Assembly (NCBI GenBank): GCA_004379165.1
Contig: NKXK01000040.1
Location: 1-59,347, forward strand
Length of the DNA stretch: 59,347 bases
Direction: 5' to 3'
DNA from: Rhodocyclaceae bacterium
GTDB taxonomy: Bacteria; Pseudomonadota; Gammaproteobacteria; Burkholderiales; Rhodocyclaceae
In this document: piece after piece, positions 1 to 9,105 of the stretch
Layout: every line of letters starts with the position of its first letter
How positions within the stretch are numbered: position 1 is the first letter of the stretch
Translations under genes and position numbers: made by a program
The notes under the pieces: generated by a model
The model's input: only the letters and a program-made list of their open reading frames with translations
Database searches by the model: none
What the model was told of the DNA's origin: nothing

Positions 1-158
1 AGTACATCGAGGTCTTCTACAACCGGCAGCGATTGCATTCAACCCTGGGTTACCGCTCGCCATCTCAGTTCCTCAGCGACTGGTGGAGTGAGCAGCAAGC
101 TGAAAAACAGGTAGCATGACAGACACCCCTTGGAAGACGAAAAACCGAGGGAACCTCA
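1..158 (+). mobile_element. IS3-family insertion sequence, right end (partial)
   Basis: The window opens inside an IS. The terminal inverted repeat occupies roughly 121-158 and ends in CA. Read from the outside inwards it closely matches the left terminus that begins at 59221: both start TGAG, then have TTCCC, and share the block TTTCGTCTTCCAAGGG. The element therefore ends at 158. The rest of this copy lies outside the window, so the target duplication cannot be checked. Confidence 0.85.
3..119 (+). CDS. IS3-family transposase (OrfB), C-terminal fragment
   Basis: Frame 3 is open from the window edge to a TGA at 117-119 and encodes 38 residues. They include the segment [16 protein letters not shown], which is characteristic of the end of the DDE integrase domain of IS3-group OrfB transposases. 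The start and the catalytic residues lie upstream of the window. The protein would be the catalytic part of the OrfAB transposase. It is cut only by the window edge; no internal damage is visible. Confidence 0.85.
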   Translation, partial: YIEVFYNRQRLHSTLGYRSPSQFLSDWWSEQQAEKQVA

Positions 159-382
159 CATGAGCCTTCGTAATGCAGGTCTGCATGCGTCGCCGTCACG
201 CGATGCAGCTTGGATTTAAGCATCGTTCTCAACATCCGATTCTCCTATTCAACACCGCCGTTCTGGGTTCATCAACGAGCCTCTCTGCATCCACAGTAAC
301 GAGATCAGGCACACTGTGCAATACATCACTGCAAAGGCCATTTTGCCATGCGCATGCAGCAGTTGATCCGGCACAAATCGGA
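159..382. other. Intergenic stretch between the IS end and the sugar gene cluster
   Basis: About 220 bases lie between the IS terminus and the stop of the UDP-sugar dehydrogenase gene. I see no convincing gene, RNA or strong terminator here. The open frames that cross it are shadows of the minus-strand gene. The IS may have removed whatever originally followed the operon. Confidence 0.5.
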
Positions 383-1663
383 CTACAAACGCCAGACGGC
401 TACGTTTGCAGCAGCAAGTTGCACCGGATCCAGCGCACTCTTGACATCTGCGAGGACGCCTCCCGAAAGCAGCTTTGCAACGATGCAGGTCTCACCCATT
501 TCAAGGTACTGACGATGGTTCACGGCAAGAACGACGGCTGCTGACTGAGGCAGTTCGCTCCAATCCTTGAGGGTAATTCCATACTCATGAAGCGCTTCAG
601 TGGGCTGGGCGATGGGGTCGTGAACATGGACGTTAATTCCATACGACACCAGCTCACGGACAACATCAATGACCTTGGAATTACGCAGATCGGGGCAGTT
701 CTCCTTAAAAGTCAGACCGAGAACGATGACATCGGCTGACTTGACGGGATGGCCACGATGGATCAATTGCTTGACAGTGTTCTCGGCAACATACTTACCC
801 ATGCTGTCGTTGATGCGACGGCCGGCGAGAATCACCTCCGGGTGGTAACCGAGCATTGTCGCCTTGTGCGTCAGGTAATAGGGATCGACCCCGATACAGT
901 GCCCGCCCACCAAACCGGGGCGAAATGGCAGGAAATTCCATTTGGTCCCGGCAGCCTTCAGCACTTCCAGCGTATCGATACCCATCTTGCCAAAAATCAC
1001 CGCAAGCTCATTCATCAAGGCGATATTGAGGTCCCGCTGGGTATTTTCGATCACCTTGGCCGCCTCCGCGACCTTGATACTGGATGCAGGATAGACGCCA
1101 GCGGTAATCACGCTGCCATATACCGCTTCAACGGTTTTAAGGGTTTCCGGGGTGTCTCCGGATACCACCTTCACAATTTTGGTGACTGTTCGCTCTTTAT
1201 CTCCGGGATTTATCCGCTCGGGCGAATACCCGACAAAGAAGTCTTTCTTCCAGACTTTTCCGGAAACCTTCTCCAAAATCGGAATACAGACTTCTTCCGT
1301 CGCTCCAGGGTACACGGTGGACTCATAAACTACCACCGCACCCTGCTTGAGATAGCGTCCGACGGTTGTCGAAGAACTGACCAAGGGGGAGAGGTCCGGT
1401 TGATTGGCAGAGTCCACCGGTGTCGGCACAGCCACCACGATGAAATCGGCCTCAAGCAAACAACTTGGATCCGTTGTCACAGCCAAGCTCTTGGCCATCT
1501 GCAGGTCTTCAGTGGCTACCTCGCCAGTCGGATCGATGAACTGCTTGTAGCTGGCCACTTTCTCTTCGGACAAATCGAAACCGATAGTCCTGAATTGCTT
1601 TCCAAAGGCCACTGCCAACGGTAATCCGACATAGCCTAAACCCACCACTGCGATCGTTCTCAA
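383..1663 (-). CDS. UDP-N-acetyl-hexosamine 6-dehydrogenase (WbpA/TviB type)
   Basis: NAD-dependent oxidation of a UDP-N-acetylhexosamine to the uronic acid for surface polysaccharide. The N-terminus has the Rossmann motif GLGYVG, and the catalytic cysteine lies in GGHCIGVDP, about residue 256. FRPGLVGGHC and the C-terminal domain fit the UDP-GlcNAc/ManNAc dehydrogenase branch rather than UDP-glucose dehydrogenase. There is no ATG at the start. I favour the TTG at 1663, giving 426 residues beginning MRTIAVVG, because AAAGGA lies about six bases upstream; the frame also opens with a TTG at 1699. It is the last gene of the rfb run and follows rfbC after a 75-base gap holding a hairpin. Whether the substrate is GlcNAc, GalNAc or ManNAc cannot be told. 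Confidence 0.88.
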   Translation of the reverse strand: MRTIAVVGLGYVGLPLAVAFGKQFRTIGFDLSEEKVASYKQFIDPTGEVATEDLQMAKSLAVTTDPSCLLEADFIVVAVPTPVDSANQPDLSPLVSSSTTVGRYLKQGAVVVYESTVYPGATEEVCIPILEKVSGKVWKKDFFVGYSPERINPGDKERTVTKIVKVVSGDTPETLKTVEAVYGSVITAGVYPASSIKVAEAAKVIENTQRDLNIALMNELAVIFGKMGIDTLEVLKAAGTKWNFLPFRPGLVGGHCIGVDPYYLTHKATMLGYHPEVILAGRRINDSMGKYVAENTVKQLIHRGHPVKSADVIVLGLTFKENCPDLRNSKVIDVVRELVSYGINVHVHDPIAQPTEALHEYGITLKDWSELPQSAAVVLAVNHRQYLEMGETCIVAKLLSGGVLADVKSALDPVQLAAANVAVWRL

Positions 1664-1706
1664 TCTCAATCCTTTATCTTCAATACTTAACAACCCCAAT
1701 TACACT

Positions 1707-1726
1707 TTACGCTCGATTGAGCGTAA
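1707..1726 (-). other. Intercistronic hairpin between rfbC and the UDP-sugar dehydrogenase gene
   Basis: A perfect 8-base inverted repeat, TTACGCTC and GAGCGTAA with a 4-base loop, sits in the gap after rfbC. No run of T follows it on the minus strand, so it is more likely an mRNA-stabilising hairpin or a protein site than a terminator. Confidence 0.5.
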
Positions 1727-1737
1727 GTTAAATTCGA

Positions 1738-2274
1738 TCAGCGTAGTGCCGCCAGCGGGGCTCCTTGCTGGTCTTTGCCAGACAAGATTGGCATACCAGT
1801 CAGCGGCCAGACCACGCCGAGTTCTCTATCATCCCACGCGATACACCGCTCATGTGCAGGCGCGTAATAATCGGTCGTCTTATAAAGAAACTCTGCCGAC
1901 TCACTTAGCGTCAGGAAACCATGGGCAAAGCCCTCGGGTATCCATAACTGCCGCTTATTCTCGGCGTTCAGAATCTCACCCACCCACTGCCCGAAGGTTG
2001 GGCTGCCCTTGCGGATATCCACGGCAACATCGAAGACCTCGCCCTGTACAACACGAACCAGCTTACCTTGCGGCTGCTGGACTTGATAATGCAGCCCACG
2101 CAGGACGTTCTTCCCGGATTTTGAGTGGTTGTCCTGCACGAAGGTGACATTCAGCCCGGTGGCTTCGTTAAAGGCTTTCTGGTTGAAGCTCTCGAAGAAG
2201 AAACCGCGGTCATCGCCAAAGACTTTGGGTTCGATGATCAAGACATCGGGGATTTTGGTGGGGATGACGTTCAT
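1738..2274 (-). CDS. rfbC: dTDP-4-dehydrorhamnose 3,5-epimerase
   Basis: Third step of dTDP-L-rhamnose synthesis: epimerises dTDP-4-keto-6-deoxyglucose at C3 and C5 in the cytoplasm. The 178 residues match the usual family length. The cupin-fold landmarks are present: the N-terminal KIPDVLIIEPKVFGDDRGFFFESF segment (split by the 20-residue limit only in naming), the catalytic-His motif RGLHYQ, and the IPEGFAHGFLTLS segment. The start ATG overlaps the end of rfbA by one base, so the two are translationally coupled. Confidence 0.95.
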   Translation of the reverse strand: MNVIPTKIPDVLIIEPKVFGDDRGFFFESFNQKAFNEATGLNVTFVQDNHSKSGKNVLRGLHYQVQQPQGKLVRVVQGEVFDVAVDIRKGSPTFGQWVGEILNAENKRQLWIPEGFAHGFLTLSESAEFLYKTTDYYAPAHERCIAWDDRELGVVWPLTGMPILSGKDQQGAPLAALR

Positions 2275-3158
2275 CAGAACACCCGTTCCTTGAGAAGGCT
2301 CATCAGGTATTGGCCGTAATGGTTCTTGAGCATGGGTTGGGCAAGCGTTTCGAGTTGGGCAGCATCCACCCAGCCTTTGCGGAAAGCAATTTCTTCCGGG
2401 CAGGCGATCTTGAGGCCTTGGCGCTTTTCGATGGTGGCAATGAACTGGCTGGCGTCGAGCAGGCTTTCGTGGGTGCCGGTATCGAGCCAGGCATGGCCAC
2501 GGCCCATGACCTGGACGTTGAGTTGATCGCGTTCGAGGTAGATGCGATTGACATCGGTGATTTCGAGTTCGCCACGCGGGGAAGGCTTGAGGTCGCGGGC
2601 GATGTCGAGCACCTGATTGTCGTAGAAGTAAAGTCCGGTGACAGCATAGTTGGATTTGGGGGTCTTGGGCTTTTCTTCGAGACTGATGGCTTTGCCTTGA
2701 GGATCAAACTCGACCACGCCATAACGCTCCGGGTCATGGACGTGGTAGGCGAAGACGGTGGCGCCGCTGGCTTGCTGGCCGGCCGCTCCCAGATCGTTGG
2801 CAAACTCGTGGCCGTAGAAGATGTTGTCGCCAAGGACGAGGGCACTATCGCCATGGCCGATGAAGTCGCTGCCGATGATGAAGGCTTGGGCGAGGCCGTC
2901 CGGGCTGGGTTGAATGGCGTACAGCAGATTCAGCCCCCATTGGCTGCCATTACCGAGCAGTTGCTGGAAGCGCGGCGTATCCTGGGGGGTGGAGATGATC
3001 AGGATGTCTCGGATGCCGGCCAACATGAGCGTGGTCAGCGGATAGTAGATCATCGGCTTGTCGTAGATCGGCAGGAGTTGCTTGGAAACTGACAGAGTAG
3101 CCGGATGCAGCCGGGTGCCGGCGCCGCCGGCGAGAATGATGCCTTTGCGTTGGGTCAT
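2274..3158 (-). CDS. rfbA: Glucose-1-phosphate thymidylyltransferase
   Basis: First step of dTDP-rhamnose synthesis: condenses dTTP and glucose-1-phosphate. The nucleotide-binding signature [11 protein letters not shown] is at residues 11-21, followed by [17 protein letters not shown], and GDNIFYG lies near residue 110. At 294 residues it is full length. It lies downstream of the DUF2442 gene and overlaps rfbC. No defect is visible. Confidence 0.96.
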   Translation of the reverse strand: MTQRKGIILAGGAGTRLHPATLSVSKQLLPIYDKPMIYYPLTTLMLAGIRDILIISTPQDTPRFQQLLGNGSQWGLNLLYAIQPSPDGLAQAFIIGSDFIGHGDSALVLGDNIFYGHEFANDLGAAGQQASGATVFAYHVHDPERYGVVEFDPQGKAISLEEKPKTPKSNYAVTGLYFYDNQVLDIARDLKPSPRGELEITDVNRIYLERDQLNVQVMGRGHAWLDTGTHESLLDASQFIATIEKRQGLKIACPEEIAFRKGWVDAAQLETLAQPMLKNHYGQYLMSLLKERVF

Positions 3159-3174
3159 GATTGATTGCTATGAA

Positions 3175-3426
3175 CTATGAATTTGAAGGAATTACCCGCA
3201 CACCGGTGATGTAAATCGTATCTGGTGAGATATCAATGTCTCCCGGCCAGGCGACCGTGCCGTTCAAAACATGCGCTGCCATGAAGCGTGTGGGCTCCAT
3301 CAAGGGTTGATAGGCGGGAAACTGCAGATAGGGCTTTACCGAAAAACGGCGCCACTCCCCGTCTTCAAATGAAACGAGCAAGTCGTAGTCCGGCAGAGAG
3401 CAAACATGGGTTACATCAGGTGTCAT
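3175..3426 (-). CDS. DUF2442-type small protein (copy A)
   Basis: A protein of 83 residues with the DUF2442 pattern: an N-terminal strand pair ending in VSFEDGEWRRFSVKPYL, a central FMAAHVLNGTVAWPGDIDISPDTIY and a short tail. I took the start at MTPDVTHV (3426) because the longer frame reads back through the preceding gene and adds unrelated residues. It follows a DUF4160 gene by 13 bases and precedes rfbA by 16, so it is inside the rhamnose operon. Such DUF4160/DUF2442 neighbours are often proposed to be toxin-antitoxin-like; no activity can be read from the sequence. Confidence 0.8.
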   Translation of the reverse strand: MTPDVTHVCSLPDYDLLVSFEDGEWRRFSVKPYLQFPAYQPLMEPTRFMAAHVLNGTVAWPGDIDISPDTIYITGVRVIPSNS

Positions 3427-3439
3427 TTGGTATGGCTTA

Positions 3440-3709
3440 TCAACGAAGGGGCTCGATCTTGTAGGGAGTCTCGCCAGCTGCTGCCAGCACCCAGTCAGCC
3501 ATAAGTTCATCGCTGTGAATAGCAATCCAGGCTTGCACCAGCTTCATTTGCTTGCTCGGCAGATCACCGTCAAGGAGATCACCAGAGGGTATCTCGATCA
3601 CTGCTTTGAATTCAGCATACCGAATATGAATATGTGGAAGATGGTGCTTCTGTGTATCCAGAACGTACATAGACACCAGAATCCCGTAGAACATGCTTAT
3701 CGTTGGCAT
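3440..3709 (-). CDS. DUF4160-type small protein (copy A)
   Basis: An 89-residue protein with the DUF4160 signature: MPTISMFYGILVSMY at the start, HHLPHIHIRYAEFKAVIEI in the middle, then a GDLPSKQMKLVQAWI helix. The start lies 3 bases after the rfbD stop, so it should be translated from the rfb mRNA. It is paired with the DUF2442 gene downstream. A second, divergent pair lies between rfbB and rfbD. Its function is unknown. Confidence 0.82.
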   Translation of the reverse strand: MPTISMFYGILVSMYVLDTQKHHLPHIHIRYAEFKAVIEIPSGDLLDGDLPSKQMKLVQAWIAIHSDELMADWVLAAAGETPYKIEPLR

Positions 3710-3712
3710 CTC

Positions 3713-4618
3713 TCAGGCTCCGATGATTTGCTGAAGAACATGACCAAGACCGGCTTGCCAGTGAGGTAATTCCAGGCCGAAAGTTGTCTTAAGGCTGTTG
3801 GTGTCAAGCCGTGAATTGGCCGAGCGACGCGCCGGGGTCGGGTAGTCCGCCGTTGTAATAGCACGGACGGCCTCGGGGGTGACCTTCATCGGCCTGCCGG
3901 CACGGATGGCTTCTCCGATAACGAAGCGTGCGTAGTTACACCAGTTGGTTTCACCCCCCGCGACACAGTGATAGGTACCGTAGGGAAAGGCTTCCGGGGC
4001 GTTGTGGTATTGACGAACGAGGTGCGCGGTGATGTCGGCCAGGAGCGCTGCGGAAGTTGGCGCGCCCCACTGGTCGGCGACCACGTTAAGACTGTCGCGC
4101 TCGGCAGCGAGTTTTAACATGGTCTTGGCAAAGTTGCCGCCATGGGCGCCGACTACCCAGCTGGTACGCAGGATGAGGTGGCGCGCGTTGGCGTGACGCA
4201 CTGCAACTTCGCCGTCGCGCTTGGTGCGGCCGTACACGCTTTGCGGGTTGGTGGCATCGGTTTCCCGGTAGGCGCCCGCCATGGCACCGTCAAAGACGTA
4301 GTCGGTCGAGTAATGGACGAGCAAGGCGCCGAGACTCGCTGCCTCTTCGGCGAGTATGCCGGGGGCAGTGGCGTTAACGGAGGCTGCCAGTTCGGGCTCC
4401 GCTTCTGCCTTGTCGACGGCGGTGTAGGCGGCGGGATTGACGATGATGTCAGGGCGGGTCTGGCGTACCAGGCTGCGTATGGCTTCAGGGTTGGAAAGAT
4501 CGCAGTCGGCATGGTCCACAGCAACGATCTCGGCCAAGGGGGCGAGGCTACGCTGGAGTTCGAAACCGACCTGGCCGTTCTTGCCGGTGAGGAGGATTTT
4601 CATGTTCCCCGAGCTCAT
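3713..4618 (-). CDS. rfbD: dTDP-4-dehydrorhamnose reductase
   Basis: Final step of dTDP-L-rhamnose synthesis: NAD(P)H reduction of dTDP-4-keto-rhamnose. It is a short-chain dehydrogenase-like protein with the nucleotide motif GKNGQVG near the N-terminus, YSTDYVFDG, and the catalytic YGRTK motif. It is 301 residues if the start at 4618 is used. The MKILLTGK five residues later (4603) is an equally good start and would match the usual N-terminus. It is flanked on both sides by DUF4160/DUF2442 pairs. Confidence 0.95.
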   Translation of the reverse strand: MSSGNMKILLTGKNGQVGFELQRSLAPLAEIVAVDHADCDLSNPEAIRSLVRQTRPDIIVNPAAYTAVDKAEAEPELAASVNATAPGILAEEAASLGALLVHYSTDYVFDGAMAGAYRETDATNPQSVYGRTKRDGEVAVRHANARHLILRTSWVVGAHGGNFAKTMLKLAAERDSLNVVADQWGAPTSAALLADITAHLVRQYHNAPEAFPYGTYHCVAGGETNWCNYARFVIGEAIRAGRPMKVTPEAVRAITTADYPTPARRSANSRLDTNSLKTTFGLELPHWQAGLGHVLQQIIGA

Positions 4619-4872
4619 GCCGCGTCCTTGACGAATGCTGCGACCTCGTAAAGTCTCTCTGGCGAAATTTCCAGTCCGTTCGGCCAGGCGAGTGCCCCCG
4701 CATCGACAAAGGCGCGCTTCAGATAGCTTTCGTCCGCGAGCGCCGCCAGCAAGGGCCCACTGCGTGTTGCCAGGTAACTGGCCATATCAAGAATACCTGC
4801 TCGTCCATCTGAAAAACCTACGGCGAATCGGCATTCGCCAACATAGGACACCGACAGCAAGTTAATCGTCAT
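4615..4872 (-). CDS. DUF2442-type small protein (copy B)
   Basis: An 85-residue protein starting MTINLLSVSYVG. It has the DUF2442 layout: VGFSDGRAGILDMASYL, then ALAWPNGLEISPERLYEVA. The start at 4872 was chosen because the longer frame runs back into the DUF4160 gene. It overlaps the DUF4160 stop by about 11 bases and the rfbD start by 4 bases. It shares the WPNG/WPGD and SP..(L/I)Y motifs with copy A but is otherwise quite different, so the two pairs are probably not a recent duplication. Confidence 0.8.
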   Translation of the reverse strand: MTINLLSVSYVGECRFAVGFSDGRAGILDMASYLATRSGPLLAALADESYLKRAFVDAGALAWPNGLEISPERLYEVAAFVKDAA

Positions 4873-5131
4873 GATCCGCCCCCTCAATTCGCTCAAGTGG
4901 TTCAAAGCGTTGCGCACGCTGCCAATTATCGAGCAATTCGTGCTGATGTTTCAGGCACCACTCGCGCACAATCGCAGCCGCCTTACGCGGCAACTGACCA
5001 CGAAGAATCTCGCCCGTTTCAATGCTCACTTGCGCCACAAAACCCTGATACTCAACATGCACATGGGGCGGAGGATGATCGTCGTGCCACATTCGCACGA
5101 TCATGCCAAAGAAGACCGAAAGAATCGACAT
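4862..5131 (-). CDS. DUF4160-type small protein (copy B)
   Basis: An 89-residue protein beginning [15 protein letters not shown], with HPPPHVHVEYQGFVAQVSI and a GQLPRKAAAIVREWC helix, which matches the DUF4160 pattern of copy A. The ATG at 5131 overlaps the rfbB stop by one base (TGATG), so it is coupled to rfbB. The longer upstream frame is a shadow of rfbB. The unusually acidic tail is GADHDD. Its function is unknown; its partner is the DUF2442 gene that follows. Confidence 0.82.
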   Translation of the reverse strand: MSILSVFFGMIVRMWHDDHPPPHVHVEYQGFVAQVSIETGEILRGQLPRKAAAIVREWCLKHQHELLDNWQRAQRFEPLERIEGADHDD

Positions 5132-6198
5132 CAGGTGCAACTCCCGTACTGCTTGCCAACCCACTGCTTGTAGGCACCGCTGGTCACATTGGCCACCCAG
5201 GCCTGATTGTCGAGATACCACTGCACGGTCTTGCGGATGCCGGTCTCGAAGGTTTCAGCCGGTTTCCAGCCGAGTTCGCGTTCGAGTTTGCTGGCGTCTA
5301 TGGCGTAACGGCGGTCGTGGCCGGGACGGTCCTGGACGAAGGTAATCTGTGCCTTGTAGGAGTGGCCATCGGCCCGCGGACTGAGTTCGTCGAGGATGGC
5401 GCAGAGGGTGTGAACGACGTCGAGGTTGGGCTTTTCGTTCCAGCCGCCGACGTTGTACACCTCACCGAGCTTGCCGGCTTCAAGGACGCGGCGGATGGCG
5501 CTACAGTGGTCCTTGACGTAGAGCCAGTCGCGGATTTGCTGGCCGTCGCCATAGATGGGCAGGGGCTTACCGGCCAGTGCGTTGTGGATGACCAGAGGAA
5601 TGAGCTTTTCCGGGAAGTGGTAGGGGCCGTAGTTATTGGAGCAGTTGGTGGTCAGCACCGGCAGGCCGTAGGTGTGGTGGTAGGCGCGGACCAGATGGTC
5701 ACTGGCGGCCTTGCTGGCGGAGTACGGGCTGTTGGGTTCGTAACGGTGGGTTTCGGTGAAGGCAGGGTCGTCCTTGGCGAGGGAGCCGTAGACTTCGTCG
5801 GTCGAGACATGGAGGAAACGGAAGGCATTTTTGGCTTCGTTTCCGAGTTGACCGTAGTAGGCACGCACGGCTTCGAGCAGGCGGAAGGTGCCGACGATAT
5901 TGGTCTGTATGAAGTCTTCGGGGCCGTGGATGCTGCGGTCCACATGGGATTCGGCCGCAAAATTGACGACAGCGCGGGGCTGGTGTTCGGCAAGCAATCG
6001 GGAAACGAGATCGAAGTCGTCGATGCTGCCTTTGATGAAGGTGTGGCGGGTGTCACCGTCCAGCGCGGCGAGGTTTTCCAGATTGCCTGCGTAGGTCAGG
6101 GCATCGAGGTTGATGACCGGTTCGTCGGATTGCGCCAGCCAATCGAGAACGAAGTTGCTGCCGATAAAACCGGCGCCGCCGGTGACGAGGATGGTCAT
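5131..6198 (-). CDS. rfbB: dTDP-glucose 4,6-dehydratase
   Basis: Second step of the dTDP-rhamnose pathway: NAD-dependent conversion of dTDP-glucose to the 4-keto-6-deoxy sugar. The Rossmann motif [10 protein letters not shown] starts at residue 7, STDEVYGSL lies near residue 135, and the catalytic [10 protein letters not shown] near residue 167. At 355 residues it has the family length. It is the first gene of the rfb run. The order rfbB, pair B, rfbD, pair A, rfbA, rfbC implies one transcript. Confidence 0.96.
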   Translation of the reverse strand: MTILVTGGAGFIGSNFVLDWLAQSDEPVINLDALTYAGNLENLAALDGDTRHTFIKGSIDDFDLVSRLLAEHQPRAVVNFAAESHVDRSIHGPEDFIQTNIVGTFRLLEAVRAYYGQLGNEAKNAFRFLHVSTDEVYGSLAKDDPAFTETHRYEPNSPYSASKAASDHLVRAYHHTYGLPVLTTNCSNNYGPYHFPEKLIPLVIHNALAGKPLPIYGDGQQIRDWLYVKDHCSAIRRVLEAGKLGEVYNVGGWNEKPNLDVVHTLCAILDELSPRADGHSYKAQITFVQDRPGHDRRYAIDASKLERELGWKPAETFETGIRKTVQWYLDNQAWVANVTSGAYKQWVGKQYGSCT

Positions 6199-6241
6199 AA
6201 AAATTCCTTGATTTCTTTAGTCGATCGTTCGAACAGGGCGT

Positions 6242-6484
6242 TTAATCCGAGTAGCCAAGGGGATTCATCGATTGCCAGCCCCGAGCATCCGCACACATTA
6301 TTTCGAGGCCACGATCTGCCCGCCATCCTAGAATGCTTTGAGCGCGCTGAGGTGCTGTATAGCGGGCGGCAACATCACCGGGATGCCAATCTAGAATTTT
6401 AAACGGGACTGCGCGCCCCGATGCTTTTTCGAATGCCCGAATTACCTCGAGCACACTGTAGCCCTGTCCGGTACCCAGGTTCAC
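6242..6484 (-). pseudogene. UDP-glucose 4-epimerase C-terminal remnant
   Basis: About 80 residues (NLGTGQGYSVLEVIRAFEKASG, split here as one recognised motif with HPGDVAARY and LGWRADRGLEIMCADA) match the last quarter of GalE. The NAD-binding domain and the catalytic YxxxK are absent, and the frame upstream is unrelated. It lies just upstream of rfbB and is best read as a decayed galE left by a rearrangement. The upstream 6490-6670 has no recognisable gene. Confidence 0.8.
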
Positions 6485-6671
6485 GCAAACACGCCGGATT
6501 CGGATTCCAGGGCACTCTAGCGTCCGTCATAGCGCTGATTTCCAAGCTACGTTCACCTCATTCATTTGCCACAACACTCCTTAAATCTTTCACCAATGCC
6601 GCCAACCGAATCGCAAACGCGCTTGCCAAAATTCGACAGAGTTTCGTGTTGACTGCAGCAGCATGCCGGAT

Positions 6672-7548
6672 TTATGGAACCGTCAGCCAATCCCCAATAC
6701 CTGCTGAGGAGAAGCGTTTCTCGAGAGCGCACAAGCCACGTAGCGCCCGCGAAGACCAGCCTTGACCACGTCCGATCAGATCGGCCCAAGCATCCTTGAC
6801 TTCCCGGGGACGCTGATCTCTCAATACCGAGAGCAAAAGCCCGGCCTGCATCAAATCCTTACCGTACTTGGACTGAAAGGCCCCTTCTCGCTCACCAGCG
6901 ACGATCAACTTGTGCAACGCGAAGCGCACTGGATGGGGCACATTCACCGTAGACAGTCACCACCGGTCCTGCCCGACAACCCGGTGATGGGCAAGAATCC
7001 CATATTCAAAGACTGGATCGCCTCGTGAGTTTGCACCTGGCACTCCGGTGCCAGTGCCAGAGAGATATTTTTTCCGGCGCGGTCGAAGTCAATATCCTGC
7101 GTCTGAGAAGCATCCGCCCCAAGCCACTTCACACCAAGCATATTGCCGTAAGGAACAAAGGCGTGCGTACCAATCAACACGCCCCCTGCCTGAAAAAACC
7201 AGACTATCCCAAACGCCGCAGCACCCAGTAATGTCGCGACAGAACTTCAGCACAGCCCAGAACCACGGCAGCATGTGCCAAAGGCCCCAGTGACTCCGCA
7301 GCAGCCGGCTGGCCCGCTCGGGCAATGAGTGTCTGCACCGCCTCGCCTTCCGGCCCGACAAACACCTGACGACGAACGCCAGCAGACTCGGGGTACTGGT
7401 AGTACCAATACTTTTGCCCCTTGACTGTCTTGGGCACGAAGGCACCGGGAAAATCTGCAACCGATCGCATGTGCTCGACCGTTAATGCAACCTCCACCAC
7501 CTGCGAAAACGCGGTTTGGGCAGTCAGTGAAAGCGACGAGGAAAGCAC
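6672..7548 (-). pseudogene. Broken GSU2403-like nucleotidyltransferase-fold gene
   Basis: Three minus-strand frames join into one protein family. 7548-7204 gives the N-terminal part (AFVPKTVKGQKYWYYQYPE, VLSRHYWVLRRLG). 7180-6944 gives the middle (GGVLIGTHAFVPYGNML, TQDIDFDRAGKNISLAL, SLNMGFLPI). 6947-6672 gives the end (NVPHPVRFALHKLIVAGER, then KDLMQAGLLLSVLRDQRP). There is a frameshift near 7200. Near 6945 both the frame changes and a stretch of roughly 60 residues, expected after the GxTG motif, is missing. The gene should not make an active protein. The family's role is uncertain; it has a nucleotidyltransferase fold. Confidence 0.78.
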
Positions 7549-7672
7549 CTTGCTATACTCAAAAATAAATTATTTGAGTGTAACCAAGAATACCCGCCAA
7601 CCAGTGTAATCAACCAGCATTGCCGGAGACTTCAATGAAGCGGATCGGCAAGTTGAAATGCCCCCACACAAC

Positions 7673-8839
7673 TCAATCCTTCCCAAACAAATCCCGCGTA
7701 TAGACCTTCTCGACCACATCGCTGATGTCGTCCGTAAGCCGGTTGGCGACGATGACATCGGAGATGCGCTTGAATTCGGCGAGATCGTTAACCACGCGTG
7801 AGTGGTAGAACTCGGCCTCGGTGAGAACCGGTTCATACACCACGACCTCGATACCCTTTGCCTTGATCCTCTTCATGATCCCCTGGATGCTGGAAGCGCG
7901 GAAATTGTCCGAACCGGCTTTCATGATCAGGCGATACACTCCGACCACCTTCGGCTTCATGCGCAGGATGCTGTCGGCGACGAAGTCCTTGCGCGTCGTG
8001 TTCGACTCGACGATGGCATGGATCAGGTTCTGCGGCACATCTCGGTAGTTGGCGAGCAGCTGTTTGGTGTCCTTGGGCAGGCAATAGCCGCCATAGCCAA
8101 AGGACGGGTTGTTGTAATGCGCGCCGATGCGCGGGTCGAGGCAGACGCCGTCGATGATCTGCCTGCTATCCAGCCCATGCGTTTCGGCATAGGTGTCCAG
8201 CTCGTTGAAATAAGCGACGCGCATCGCCAGAAAGGTATTGGCAAACAACTTGATCGCCTCGGCCTCGGTCGAATGCGTCAGCAACACCGGCGCATCCTTG
8301 CTGATGGCACCTTCCTTCAGCAGATCGGCAAACTGCTGTGCCCGCCCCGAACGCTCGCCGACGATGATGCGCGACGGATGAAGGTTGTCGTATAGCGCCC
8401 GCCCCTCGCGAAGGAACTCCGGCGAGAAGATCACGTTGTCACAGCCCAGCGTGGCACGCAGCTTTTCCGTAAAGCCCACCGGCACCGTCGACTTGATGAC
8501 CATCGTCGCCTGCGGGTTGATCGCCATCACATCCTTGACCACTGCCTCGACCGAACGCGTGTTGAAGTAGTTGGTCTCGGGGTCGTAATCGGTCGGCGTG
8601 GCAATGATGACGTACTCGGCGCTGCCAAAGGCATCGGCCTTGTCCAGCGTGGCGCGCAGATTCAGTGTGCGGTTCTGCAGGTAATCCTCGATCTCGACAT
8701 CGACGATCGGCGATTCCTTGCGCTGCAGCATCGCCACCTTTTCCGGCACGATATCCAGCGCAACCACTTCGTGGTTTTGCGCCAGCAGAATGGCATTGGA
8801 CAGACCGACGTAACCGGTACCAGCGACAGCGATTTTCAT
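7673..8839 (-). CDS. ugd: UDP-glucose 6-dehydrogenase
   Basis: Oxidises UDP-glucose to UDP-glucuronate for polysaccharide or lipid A modification. The 388 residues are the size of the E. coli-type Ugd. Motifs are [10 protein letters not shown] at residues 7-16, [32 protein letters not shown], and the catalytic cysteine in [14 protein letters not shown] near residue 253. It differs clearly from the 438-codon dehydrogenase frame at the left edge, so the cluster has two UDP-sugar dehydrogenases of different specificity. It stands alone, separated from rfb by two pseudogenes. Confidence 0.95.
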   Translation of the reverse strand: MKIAVAGTGYVGLSNAILLAQNHEVVALDIVPEKVAMLQRKESPIVDVEIEDYLQNRTLNLRATLDKADAFGSAEYVIIATPTDYDPETNYFNTRSVEAVVKDVMAINPQATMVIKSTVPVGFTEKLRATLGCDNVIFSPEFLREGRALYDNLHPSRIIVGERSGRAQQFADLLKEGAISKDAPVLLTHSTEAEAIKLFANTFLAMRVAYFNELDTYAETHGLDSRQIIDGVCLDPRIGAHYNNPSFGYGGYCLPKDTKQLLANYRDVPQNLIHAIVESNTTRKDFVADSILRMKPKVVGVYRLIMKAGSDNFRASSIQGIMKRIKAKGIEVVVYEPVLTEAEFYHSRVVNDLAEFKRISDVIVANRLTDDISDVVEKVYTRDLFGKD

Positions 8840-8916
8840 TCATCAACCTCGTAAGACTTTACCAAGCCGAGGATGCTAATGCAGAACAGGTTTCAATGGA
8901 ATGAAATTGCTCACAC

Positions 8917-8958
8917 TTTCGGTTCGGAACCGAAAATCATCGCCAAGCGGCGATTTTT
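8917..8958. terminator. Two adjacent hairpins between the tRNA pair and ugd
   Basis: A near-perfect palindrome (TTTCGGTTC/GAACCGAAA, 8917-8935) is followed by TCGCC-AAGC-GGCGA and five T at 8940-8958. The T run is on the plus strand. On the minus strand, where both tRNAs are transcribed, the hairpins would still separate the tRNAs from ugd but lack a good U tract. The terminator role is therefore uncertain. Confidence 0.4.
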
Positions 8959-9004
8959 GACCATCTCATGATTCAGGCCATGAGGCAAACACGAAACTTG
9001 GAAT

Positions 9005-9081
9005 TGGCGTGCCCGGAGGGACTCGAACCCCCGACCTGCTGCTTAGAAGGCAGCTGCTCTATCCAGTTGAGCTACGGGCAC
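9005..9081 (-). tRNA. tRNA-Arg (anticodon TCT)
   Basis: Read on the minus strand it folds as a standard cloverleaf. The acceptor is GTGCCCG with CGGGCAC. The anticodon stem is GCTGC/GCAGC with loop CTTCTAA (anticodon TCT). The T loop is TTCGAGT, and CCA is encoded at 9007-9005. It lies directly downstream of tRNA-Pro and is probably co-transcribed with it. Confidence 0.95.
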
Positions 9082-9105
9082 TTGAGGGTGATGCAGGCAA
9101 GGGAA

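Noticed and set aside
749..1624. Long plus-strand open frame opposite the UDP-sugar dehydrogenase gene
   Set aside because: It is the complement of a clearly conserved gene and has no protein-like motif or ribosome site; typical of high-GC antisense frames. The same holds for the plus-strand frames at 4897-6402, 10791-12029, 14061-16511 and 46236-47483, and for minus-strand frames at 24909-26132 and 26129-27277.
6762..7028. Plus-strand small ORFs in 6400-7300
   Set aside because: They lie opposite the broken nucleotidyltransferase gene and the galE remnant and have no independent support.
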